NCBI GenBank assembly: GCA_016699615.1
Contig: CP064984.1
Coordinates: forward strand, 2,762,001-2,826,000
Length of the DNA stretch: 64,000 nt
Direction: 5' to 3'
Source of the DNA: Sphingobacteriales bacterium
Lineage (GTDB): Bacteria; Bacteroidota; Bacteroidia; Chitinophagales; JADIYW01
The notes beneath the pieces are model-generated. The model was not told where the DNA came from, did not search any database, and worked only from the letters and a program-made list of their open reading frames with translations. The position numbers were made by a program, and so were the translations under genes. This document shows positions 26,014 through 32,462 of this stretch, piece by piece (the stretch's first letter is position 1; each line of letters begins with the position of its first letter).

Positions 26014-26669
26014 CCCCGCCTTTGTTGGTTTTTAACCAACAAACCACAGAACATATATAAAATTAAAGATTAAAATTATTAAATTTGAAGTTTATATATA
26101 TTGAATTACGAAGATAAATTTCAGAGTTTATAACAATTACTTGTTATGAATGGTTAGCCTTAATAAAAAGCAATCAGGAAAAAGAAATTATTATAGAAAG
26201 CCTAAGATATTTAACACAACAAAATAAGATAGAAGTTCATGCCTTTGTGCTAATGGATAATCACATGCATCTTATTTGGCGAATAAAAAAAGGATACCTA
26301 CGACAAAATATTCAACGCGATTTTTTACATCATACAGCAAAACAAATTTTAAAATATTTAAAAGATAATCATTCCGAAATGATTAATCAATTAGAAGTAA
26401 ATTTAAAAGATAGAAAATTCCAAGTGTGGCAACGTAACTCTTTAAGTATTGATTTAAGAACAAAAAAAGTATATGAACAAAAATTAAATTATATACACAA
26501 TAATCCAGTTAAGGCAGGAATTTGTATATTTGAGGAAGAATATAAATATAGTAGTGCAAAGTTTTATATAACTAATGAAAAAGATTGGGATTTTTTAGAA
26601 CAAGGCGATGAATAAAATGCAATACAATTCAGATAGTGGTTTGTTGGTTAAAAACCAACAAAGGCGGGG
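26014..26669 (+). mobile_element. RAYT element A
   Basis: This is a unit of about 656 bp bounded by inverted ends: CCCCGCCTTTGTTGG ... CCAACAAACCAC on the left and GTGGTTTGTTGG ... CCAACAAAGGCGGGG on the right. Each end also folds on itself (TTGTTGGTT / AACCAACAA). It carries the transposase frame 26101-26615. Elements B, C and D in this region are near-identical. Confidence 0.75.
26101..26615 (+). pseudogene. REP-associated / IS200-like transposase, copy A (frameshifted)
   Basis: The copy is identical in layout to the intact one at 28949-29464 but 515 instead of 516 bases long. One C is missing near 26121 (TTTCAGAG against TTTCCAGAG), which breaks the frame after about seven codons. From the ATG at 26247 the frame is open and keeps NHMHLIW and NNPVKAGICIFEEEYKYSSAKFY. 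Like the other copies it would start at a TTG. A shortened product without the first 48 residues would lack the first strand of the HUH fold, so it is probably inactive. Confidence 0.75.
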
Positions 26670-26787
26670 AGATGCTTTAAAAAATGCAAATACAAAAGCT
26701 GAAAAAAAATCAATTCTCCTAAAAATTAAACATGCAGTATTAAAACAAAGACCTTCAGAAAATCATGCAAACACAGGACAACATTAA
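26617..26787 (+). CDS. Toxin-tail 3, read in frame from the element A end
   Basis: This is a 56-codon frame. Its first 18 codons (MQYNSDSGLLVKNQQRRG) are the right end of the RAYT element, and the rest reads DALKNANTKAEKKSILLKIK, KQRPSENHANTGQH and stop. The motif RPSENHANTGQ occurs at the C-terminus of Rhs-type toxins in Bacteroidota, so this is a genuine toxin tail, shortened at its N-side. The next gene starts inside it (ATG 26765), a 23-base overlap typical of a toxin-immunity pair. As a free peptide of this size it may be inert. Confidence 0.6.
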   Translation: MQYNSDSGLLVKNQQRRGDALKNANTKAEKKSILLKIKHAVLKQRPSENHANTGQH

Positions 26788-27235
26788 ATTTTTTAATTTC
26801 ATACCTAATATTGGATTAGGCAATATAAAATTATCATATAAAAAAAATGATATAATAAAATTATTAGGAAAGCCTAATGAAGTTTTCCATGACAAAGAAT
26901 TAGAATACACTAATTTTATATATAATGTTAATAATATTGAATTGAATATCTTTTTTCAATACAAGGATAAAAAATATGATTATATGTCAATACATGTTAG
27001 TGAATTATTTATAAATAAAAATTGTTTATTTAATTATACTAAAACTAAATTATTAAAGTTTATGGAACGTTATCATAAAGAACTTAATGTTAAATTTGAA
27101 TTTTATTTTACTAAAGATGGAATTGAAGAATCTATTGAGTTTAAAAATATTGGTTTAATGATTTGGCTTGAGAAAAATAAAGTTTGTAATTTTATTATAA
27201 CCCAATGCTCCCAATGCTCTCGCATTCTATCGTAA
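26765..27235 (+). CDS. Putative immunity protein 3
   Basis: This 156-residue, soluble protein begins MQTQDNIKFFNFIPNIGLGNI and has the segments KKNDIIKLLGKPNEVF, YNVNNIELNIFFQYKDKKYDY and IHVSELFINKNCLF. The composition and pattern (a short domain with a central beta-sheet) are like many small immunity proteins, but I recognise no named family. It overlaps the preceding toxin tail by 23 bases. Its last dozen codons (TQCSQCSRILS) are encoded by the CCCAATGCTCTCGCA repeat, so the original C-terminus was probably replaced by a repeat insertion. Confidence 0.55.
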   Translation: MQTQDNIKFFNFIPNIGLGNIKLSYKKNDIIKLLGKPNEVFHDKELEYTNFIYNVNNIELNIFFQYKDKKYDYMSIHVSELFINKNCLFNYTKTKLLKFMERYHKELNVKFEFYFTKDGIEESIEFKNIGLMIWLEKNKVCNFIITQCSQCSRILS

Positions 27236-27302
27236 AAAACAAATAAAGAGTGTTAAAAATTACGCCCAATGCTCTCGCATTCCTCCGCCTTTGTTGGTTT
27301 TT
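27199..27302 (+). repeat. Small hairpin repeats plus a partial RAYT-element end
   Basis: Three copies of CCCAATGCTC(TCGCATT) lie within 90 bases and run into a partial element end, CCGCCTTTGTTGGTTTTT (27285-27302), directly before the full left end of element B. This shows repeated insertion at one spot. Confidence 0.6.
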
Positions 27303-27955
27303 CCGCCTTTGTTGGTTTTTAACCAACAAACCACAGAACATATATAAAATTAAAGATTAAAATTATTAAATTTGAAGTTTATATATATTGAATTACGAAG
27401 ATAAATTTCCAGAGTTTATAACAATTACTTGTTATGAATGGTTAGCCTTAATAAAAAGCAATCAGGCAAAAGAAATTATTATAGAAAGCCTAAGATATTT
27501 AACACAACAAAATAAGATAGAAGTTCATGCCTTTGTGCTAATGGATAATCACATGATCTTATTTGGCGAATAAAAAAGGATACCTACGACAAAATATTCA
27601 ACGCGATTTTTTACATCATACAGCAAAACAAATTTTAAAATATTTAAAAGATAATCATTCCGAAATGATTAATCAATTAGAAGTAAATTTAAAAGATAGG
27701 AAATTTCAAGTTTGGCAACGAAATTCATTAAGCATCGAATTACGAACAAAAGAAATATATGAACAAAAATTAAATTATATACATAACAATCCAGTAAAAG
27801 CAGGAATGTGTATATTTGAAGAAGAATACAAATATAGTAGTGCAAAGTTTTATATAACTAATGAAAAAGATTGGGATTTTTTAAAACATGGTGATGAATA
27901 AAATGCAATACAATTCAGATAGTGGTTTGTTGGTTAAAAACCAACAAAGGCGGGG
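27303..27955 (+). mobile_element. RAYT element B
   Basis: It has the same inverted ends and layout as element A. It carries a transposase frame with two small deletions and its right end reads in frame into toxin tail 4. Confidence 0.75.
27388..27901 (+). pseudogene. REP-associated / IS200-like transposase, copy B (two small deletions)
   Basis: Compared with the intact copy at 28949 this one lacks a C in the HUH region (CACATGATCTT for the CATGCATCTT type) and one A in the run before GGATACC. The N-terminal frame therefore ends after MDNHMILFGE and a second frame resumes at about 27563. The histidine pair needed for catalysis is destroyed, so this copy should be inactive. Confidence 0.8.
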
Positions 27956-28376
27956 ACTTGATAAAATAAATCCCATTGAGAGTATTGATATTACTTTTAA
28001 AAATGAGTTTTCTGTTGATTTTGGATTTATTGCGGGAGCTAATATTAAGGACTTAGGATTTGGTGGTTATGTAAATATGTGGAGTATGACATTGTTGGAT
28101 TATGATAATAGCAGATATGGAGAAGATAGATTAAGAACAGGCATGGAAAATAGAGATATAAAAGGAGAAATTTCAATTGGACCTATAGGATTTGATGGAT
28201 TTTATGGAAATGAAACGAATTATGAAGTTGCAGAGGGAATTATGAACCTTAATTTTCAGACTAAAGATAATAAACTTAAAACAATTTCTATTGAGGGCAA
28301 TATAAGTTATGGATTTGGTATTTTTTTTGGCATCACAGGGAAGCATACACCTTCATTAAATATAAATTTAAAATAA
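27903..28376 (+). CDS. Toxin-tail 4, read in frame from the element B end
   Basis: This is a 157-residue frame. The first 18 residues come from the transposase element's right end; about 140 residues follow that look like a real domain: INPIESIDITFKNEFSVDF, FIAGANIKDLGFGGYVNMW, DNSRYGEDRLRTGMENRD, IGPIGFDGFYGNETNYE and the ending FFGITGKHTPSLNINLK. The glycine-rich, beta-strand-like pattern recalls the C-terminal parts of Bacteroidota Rhs proteins. No catalytic residues can be assigned. The next gene begins after one base. This is the longest toxin tail in the array and the best candidate for an expressed product; an in-frame ATG even earlier (27888) overlaps the transposase stop. Confidence 0.5.
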   Translation: MQYNSDSGLLVKNQQRRGLDKINPIESIDITFKNEFSVDFGFIAGANIKDLGFGGYVNMWSMTLLDYDNSRYGEDRLRTGMENRDIKGEISIGPIGFDGFYGNETNYEVAEGIMNLNFQTKDNKLKTISIEGNISYGFGIFFGITGKHTPSLNINLK

Positions 28377-28377
28377 T

Positions 28378-28851
28378 ATGATTTCTTATAAATATGAAAA
28401 TTTTAAGAATTGGATAGATGAAAATATTTATATAATATGTTTTTGTTTTGTCCCATTGTCATTGTTCTTGGTAATAATAAATGAATTACTTGGTTTTATT
28501 GTTAATATTGATTCTATTTTTTTGATTTTTTCCTTTGGTTTTATCTTTGGGTTTTATCTTATAAAAGTCTTTTTTTCATTAAAAAAGAGTAAACAAGTAA
28601 ATATGGTAATAAAATTATATCTATCAAGAGAAAATTATGAGTTTAACCAGTTAGAAGATTTCTTGGAAGATAAGAATATCAAATTTTTGACTAAATTCAG
28701 TTTATTATTACATGTATTAATGCCATTGCCTATTTTCTTTTCCACTAGATATATTAATTTGAAAAGAAGTGTCAATTTATTTACTTTTGTATTTTATTTA
28801 TTTTGTTTATTATTTTCAATTCTTATTTATATATCAGGTGTTATAGCGTAG
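28378..28851 (+). CDS. Putative immunity protein 4 (membrane protein)
   Basis: This 157-residue paralogue of the protein at 25533-26003 has the same layout of membrane helices and the segments YLSRENYEFNQLEDFLEDK and LLLHVLMPLPIFFSTRYINLKRS, with an almost identical last 50 residues. The N-terminal half has diverged more, as expected if it contacts a diverged toxin. It starts one base after the stop of toxin tail 4. The three related immunity-like proteins in one array suggest duplication and diversification of a toxin-immunity pair. Confidence 0.55.
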   Translation: MISYKYENFKNWIDENIYIICFCFVPLSLFLVIINELLGFIVNIDSIFLIFSFGFIFGFYLIKVFFSLKKSKQVNMVIKLYLSRENYEFNQLEDFLEDKNIKFLTKFSLLLHVLMPLPIFFSTRYINLKRSVNLFTFVFYLFCLLFSILIYISGVIA

Positions 28852-28861
28852 CGTCCCAATG

Positions 28862-29576
28862 CCCCGCCTTTGTTGGTTTTTAACCAACAAACCACAGAAC
28901 ATATATAAAATTAAAGATTAAAATTATTAAATTTGAAGTTTATATATATTGAATTACGAAGATAAATTTCCAGAGTTTATAACAATTACTTGTTATGAAT
29001 GGTTAGCCTTAATAAAAAGCAATCAGGCAAAAGAAATTATTATAGAAAGCCTAAGATATTTAACACAACAAAATAAGATAGAAGTTCATGCCTTTGTGCT
29101 AATGGATAATCACACGCATCTTATTTGGCGAATAAAAAAAGGATACCTACGACAAAATATTCAACGCGATTTTTTACATCATACAGCAAAACAAATTTTA
29201 AAATATTTAAAAGATAATCATTCCGAAATGATTAATCAATTAGAAGTAAATTTAAAAGATAGGAAATTTCAAGTTTGGCAACGAAATTCATTAAGCATCG
29301 AATTACGAACAAAAGAAATATATGAACAAAAATTAAATTATATACATAACAATCCAGTAAAAGCAGGAATGTGTATATTTGAAGAAGAATACAAATATAG
29401 TAGTGCAAAGTTTTATATAACTAATGAAAAAGATTGGGATTTTTTAAAACATGGTGATGAATAAAATGCAATACAATTCAGATAGTGGTTTGTTGGTTAA
29501 AAACCAACAAAGGCGGGAATAAAATGCAATACAATTCAGATAGTGGTTTGTTGGTTAAAAACCAACAAAGGCGGGG
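28862..29576 (+). mobile_element. RAYT element C with intact transposase and duplicated right end
   Basis: This is the only full-length copy with an undamaged transposase. The right end is present twice in tandem (ending 29517 and 29576, repeat of about 59 bases); the second copy reads in frame into toxin tail 5. Confidence 0.75.
28949..29464 (+). CDS. REP-associated / IS200-like transposase, copy C (intact)
   Basis: This 171-residue Y1_Tnp-type protein starts at a TTG. The HUH motif is His55-Thr-His57 in LMDNHTHLIW, which binds the metal that positions DNA for cleavage. DRKFQVWQRNSLSIEL and YIHNNPVKAGMCIFEEEYKYSSAKFY are hallmarks of the REP-associated family. The catalytic tyrosine usually found in the helix after the HUH motif is not obvious: that helix reads FLHHTAKQILKYL, and Tyr86 is not shared with the divergent copy at 43468. 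Tyr125 and Tyr131 are shared. The enzyme probably mobilises the hairpin-ended elements around it. It could act on the defective copies A, B and D in trans. Confidence 0.82.
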   Translation: MNYEDKFPEFITITCYEWLALIKSNQAKEIIIESLRYLTQQNKIEVHAFVLMDNHTHLIWRIKKGYLRQNIQRDFLHHTAKQILKYLKDNHSEMINQLEVNLKDRKFQVWQRNSLSIELRTKEIYEQKLNYIHNNPVKAGMCIFEEEYKYSSAKFYITNEKDWDFLKHGDE

Positions 29577-29670
29577 AAATTTAGGAGCTGGAGCTTCTAT
29601 TGTCCCTTTTGCTGGCTATCAACATTCTATAACAATAGGATCAAATCCAATTCATTTAAGTCCATGGTAA
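29524..29670 (+). CDS. Toxin-tail 5, read in frame from the element C end
   Basis: A 48-residue frame: the element-derived start MQYNSDSGLLVKNQQRRG, then NLGAGASIVPFAGYQHSITI and SNPIHLSPW. The TGG TAA end overlaps the ATG of the following gene by 7 bases (ATGGTAA), exactly the arrangement of unit 6. The tail is too short to judge a function. Confidence 0.45.
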   Translation: MQYNSDSGLLVKNQQRRGNLGAGASIVPFAGYQHSITIGSNPIHLSPW

Positions 29671-30019
29671 AATATATAAAAATTATAATACTTTTTTTAA
29701 TTATACAAGTATTTTTATTTATAATAATTAATCCTATTATAAATAGGCATACAAAAAGATTGTAGAAAAATTAAATACTAACAATGAGTATTATGGAATA
29801 GTTATTGATAAAGTCGAAGGTAATCGTAATACAAAATTATTATTAAATGATAGTACAGTTTTAAGTATTGATGGATATACAGATATAATAAATCTAGACT
29901 CAATATATAGACCGTTTGGAATGGATTATATTAATATATATAGATTTATTAATAACAAATATGTATATATTGGGAGAGAATATTATAGTATTATATTCAA
30001 AGAAAATTTCCAAAACTAG
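29664..30019 (+). pseudogene. Putative immunity protein 5, frameshifted
   Basis: The first frame gives a membrane helix (VKYIKIIILFLIIQVFLFII) and stops after about 33 codons. A one-base deletion in the run ACAAAAAGA would join it to VEKLNTNNEYYGIVIDKVEG, LLNDSTVLSIDG, RFINNKYVYIGREYYS and a stop at 30017. The joined product is about 118 residues: a single-pass membrane protein with a small outside domain. It overlaps toxin tail 5 by seven bases. No family is recognised. Confidence 0.5.
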
Positions 30020-30095
30020 CCAATGCTCTCGCAAGTTTAACGAAGTGTAACTTGTGAGTAAAATAAAGCCAATGCTCTCGCAAGTTTATCCCTCT
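30020..30095 (+). repeat. Small dispersed hairpin repeat, tandem copies
   Basis: CCAATGCTCTCGCAAGTTTA with the second arm AACTTGTGAG, then AAAATAAAG and a second, partial copy. Arms CTCGCAAGTT and AACTTGTGAG form an imperfect hairpin. The same sequence is present two or three times at 31233-31368. Confidence 0.65.
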
Positions 30096-30217
30096 TCGCC
30101 CATGTTGGTTTCCTAACCAACATGCTAATGTATACATAAAACTAAAGACTGAATTAGAAAAATAGCTTAAAGAAAAAAAGTAATACATAGCATGTTCGAG
30201 CGCAAGCATGCATCGAT

Positions 30218-30871
30218 CCGCCTTTGTTGGTTTTTAACCAACAAACCACAGAACATATATAAAATTAAAGATTAAAATTATTAAATTTGAAGTTTATATA
30301 TATTGAATTACGAAGATAAATTTCCAGAGTTTATAACAATTACTTGTTATGAATGGTTAGCCTTAATAAAAAGAAATCAGGCAAAAGAAATTATTATAGA
30401 AAGCCTAAGATATTTAACACAACAAAATAAGATAGAAGTTCATGCCTTTGTGCTAATGGATAATCACACGCATCTTATTTGGCGAATAAAAAAAGGATAC
30501 CTACGACAAAATATTCAACGCGATTTTTTACATCATACAGCAAAACAAATTTTAAAATATTTAAAAGATAATCATTCCGAAATGATTAATCAATTAGAAG
30601 TAAATTTAAAAGATAGAAATTTCAAGTTTGGCAACGAAATTCATTAAGCATCGAATTACGAACAAAAGAAATATATGAACAAAAATTAAATTATATACAC
30701 AATAATCCAGTTAAGGCAGGAATTTGTATATTTGAAGAAGAATATAAATATAGTAGTGCAAAGTTTTATATAACTAATGAAAAAGATTGGGATTTTTTAA
30801 AACATGGTGATGAATAAAATGCAATACAATTCAGATAGTGGTTTGTTGGTTAAAAACCAACAAAGGCGGGG
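30218..30871 (+). mobile_element. RAYT element D
   Basis: The ends and layout match elements A-C. It contains a transposase frame with one deletion and its right end reads in frame into toxin tail 6. Confidence 0.75.
30303..30817 (+). pseudogene. REP-associated / IS200-like transposase, copy D (frameshifted)
   Basis: It is intact up to NLKDRNF, including NHTHLIW, then loses the frame because one G/A is missing (GATAGAAATTTC for GATAGGAAATTTC). The remaining frame would give the NNPVKAG part. The total length is 515 against 516 bases in copy C. The truncated 114-residue product keeps the HUH motif but lacks the C-terminal third. Confidence 0.78.
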
Positions 30872-31022
30872 AAGACCATATTTTGAAGCTAAAATGATTC
30901 ATTCAGTTAGTGGGATTAACTTTAAGATTGGATTCTTTGAAGATATTGGAGGTGATATTGGTAGCGTTATTGGTGGTAAAATAAGTGGTTCTTTTCAATC
31001 GGAAATAAGCTGGCAATGGTAA
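30819..31022 (+). CDS. Toxin-tail 6, read in frame from the element D end
   Basis: A 67-residue frame: the element-derived MQYNSDSGLLVKNQQRRG followed by RPYFEAKMIHSVSGINFKIG, FEDIGGDIGSVIGGKIS and GSFQSEISWQW. The glycine-rich ending is of the kind seen in Rhs tails. Its stop overlaps the start of the next gene by seven bases. Confidence 0.45.
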   Translation: MQYNSDSGLLVKNQQRRGRPYFEAKMIHSVSGINFKIGFFEDIGGDIGSVIGGKISGSFQSEISWQW

Positions 31023-31210
31023 AGTTTTTATTTTTTATTTACATATTTTTATATTATTATATTTCATATAAGTTTTTTAAATCTTTAAATGATGATTTTG
31101 ATGTTAATATATTACTAAAAAACGTATATAAAGACCCGTCATTATTTTTGTTATGGTTTGCATTAAGTGTTATTTTTGTTTTTTTAATAGAGTATTTAGT
31201 CAACCTATAA
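31016..31210 (+). CDS. Putative immunity protein 6 (small membrane protein)
   Basis: This 64-residue protein has two membrane helices (about 3-17 and 43-61) joined by the polar loop FKSLNDDFDVNILLKNVYKD. It overlaps toxin tail 6 by seven bases (ATGGTAA), matching unit 5. No family is recognised; immunity function is inferred from position. Confidence 0.5.
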   Translation: MVKFLFFIYIFLYYYISYKFFKSLNDDFDVNILLKNVYKDPSLFLLWFALSVIFVFLIEYLVNL

Positions 31211-31232
31211 AAAGTGTCTTGTCCTCCGCCTC

Positions 31233-31368
31233 AGACCCAATGCTCTCGCAAGTTTAACGAAGTGTAACTTGTGAGTAAAATAAAGCCAATGCTCTCGCAA
31301 GTTTATCCCAATGCTCTCCCTTAGCTCTCGCAAGTTTAACGAAGTGTAACTTGTGAGTAAAATAAAGC
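31233..31368 (+). repeat. Cluster of small dispersed hairpin repeats
   Basis: Two complete and two partial copies of the CCAATGCTCTCGCAAGTTTA ... AACTTGTGAGTAAAATAAAG repeat lie in tandem, directly before the duplicated toxin-tail fragment. Confidence 0.65.
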
Positions 31369-31369
31369 C

Positions 31370-31444
31370 CTTAGTGGAGGTGTTGGTATGTTTTTTGGTA
31401 TCACAGGGAAAATTGCACCTTCAATAAATATAAATCTTAAGTAA
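31370..31444 (+). pseudogene. Toxin-tail fragment 2, second copy
   Basis: It is practically identical to 25458-25532: the same LSGGVGMFFGITGK ending and the same spacing to the following immunity-like gene. Here a small repeat rather than a RAYT end precedes it. Confidence 0.5.
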
Positions 31445-31808
31445 ATGTATTATAGATATAAAGACTTTAAAAAGTGGTCGTGTGAGAATATTTATATAAT
31501 ATCTTCCTGTTTTGTATTATTTACTTTATTTTTTATATTAATAACAGAATTAATTAATACTATTTTTAATATTGATATAATTTTAGAAATATTCTCTTCT
31601 GGATTTATAATCAATATTGTGATTCTAAAACTCTTGTTTTCCTCAAATGAAAAAAAACAAAATAGATGAAGTGATAAATTTATATCTTTCAGAAAATGGT
31701 TACAAAACTGAACAATTAGAAGATTTCTTGCAGGATAAGAGTATCAGTTTTTTGACAAAATTCAATTTACTCTTACACGTATTAATGCCATTACCTATTT
31801 TTTTCCTT
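31445..31808 (+). pseudogene. Putative immunity protein 2, second copy (frameshifted and truncated)
   Basis: It is a near-identical duplicate of 25533-25890. An extra A (ACAAAATAG for ACAAATAG) breaks the frame near 31660, and after LMPLPIFF the gene is cut by the palindrome at 31809. The last 50 residues present in the other copies are missing. Confidence 0.6.
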
Positions 31809-31838
31809 CGCCTTTGTTGGTTAAAACCAACAAAGGCG
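31809..31838. repeat. 30-bp palindrome made of two abutted RAYT-element ends
   Basis: CGCCTTTGTTGGTT, AA, AACCAACAAAGGCG: a perfect palindrome consisting of a left and a right element tip without any interior, followed by GGGG. It marks the right border between the array and guaD. Confidence 0.75.
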
Positions 31839-32148
31839 GGGAAGTTATTGCCATTAGAGAAGCACGAAAGTACTTGGCTCATTCCAATTAGATGGATGCA
31901 CAATATACACTTCATGCGAACCATGTCCAATGTGTTTTGGTGCAATATATTGGGCTAGACCCAAAATGGTTTATTTTGCATGTACTAAAAAAGATGCAGC
32001 TCAAATTAATTTTGATGACCAATTTATATATGATGAACTTGAAAAAGAAATTGATAATAGAGCAATAAAATTCATCAAATTAATGCAAAAGGAAGCAATA
32101 CCTGTATTTGAAAAATGGGCATCAAAACAAGACAAAACTAGTTACTAA
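31839..32148 (+). pseudogene. guaD: guaD, 3' fragment (nucleoside/guanine deaminase)
   Basis: After the palindrome the sequence reads GEVIAIREARKYLAHS, then, with one base missing, LDGCTIYTSCEPCPMCFGAI, YWARPKMVYFACTKKDAA, INFDDQFIYDELEKEI and ends KQDKTSY. This is the C-terminal two thirds of a guanine deaminase of the CDA fold. The zinc motif PCPMC is present and the catalytic Glu of the (H)AE motif sits at the broken edge (GEVIA). About 40 residues between this and the 5' fragment at 24528 are lost. It cannot be functional. Confidence 0.8.
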
Positions 32149-32260
32149 TTATTTTTGAGTTAAGATGTATTTGTTTTTATTATATTCATACTATTAAGTA
32201 TAATAAATGTTGTAGATTTTTTTAATGAATAGAAAAATCTGAAGTATTAAATAGATAAAA

Positions 32261-32293
32261 AAAAGGAGATAGATTAAACTATCTCCTTTTTTT
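32261..32293 (-). terminator. Terminator downstream of tRNA-Val (bidirectional)
   Basis: AAAAGGAGATAG (32261-32272) and CTATCTCCTTTT (32279-32290) form a 12-bp stem with a six-base loop, with T runs on both strands. It begins next to the tRNA 3' end and may also end transcription of the guaD remnant on the plus strand. Confidence 0.8.
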
Positions 32294-32294
32294 G

Positions 32295-32369
32295 TGGGCA
32301 TTACTGGATTCGAACCAGTGACCCCCTGCTTGTAAGGCAGGTGCTCTGAACCAGCTGAGCTAAACGCCC
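32295..32369 (-). tRNA. tRNA-Val (anticodon UAC)
   Basis: The 75-base cloverleaf on the minus strand has acceptor GGGCGTT / AATGCCC with discriminator A and D-arm AGCTCAGCTGGTTCAGAGCA. The anticodon stem CCTGC / GCAGG encloses CTTACAA (anticodon TAC), and the T-arm is CTGGTTCGAATCCAG. It is not interrupted, and the array's border is about 450 bases away. Confidence 0.95.
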
Positions 32370-32462
32370 TTTTGCTTTAGCGAGTGCAAATATACAATTT
32401 TATTTCTGAATAAAACAAATTTTTTCTCAAAAAAAATTATCTTACAATTCATTTTAATCTAA

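Larger units (their letters stand above)
24575..31838. mobile_element. Composite insertion in guaD: array of toxin-tail/immunity pairs and RAYT elements
   Basis: About 7.3 kb separates the two halves of guaD. It contains seven units, each a short toxin-tail-like frame followed closely by a small, usually membrane or acidic protein. Four copies of one transposase element and numerous hairpin repeats are interspersed. Base composition is lower in G+C than the flanking genes. No large Rhs core gene is present, so these are orphan modules. Near-identical sequences lie close to each end of the block (25458-25888 and 31370-31800) and could recombine. About 40 guaD codons are also missing, so the event was not a clean insertion. 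Confidence 0.65.

Noticed and set aside
30020..31368. CRISPR-like array from repeated CCAATGCTCTCGCA units
   Set aside because: Units are few, irregularly spaced and sometimes directly adjacent, there are no uniform spacers and no cas genes.
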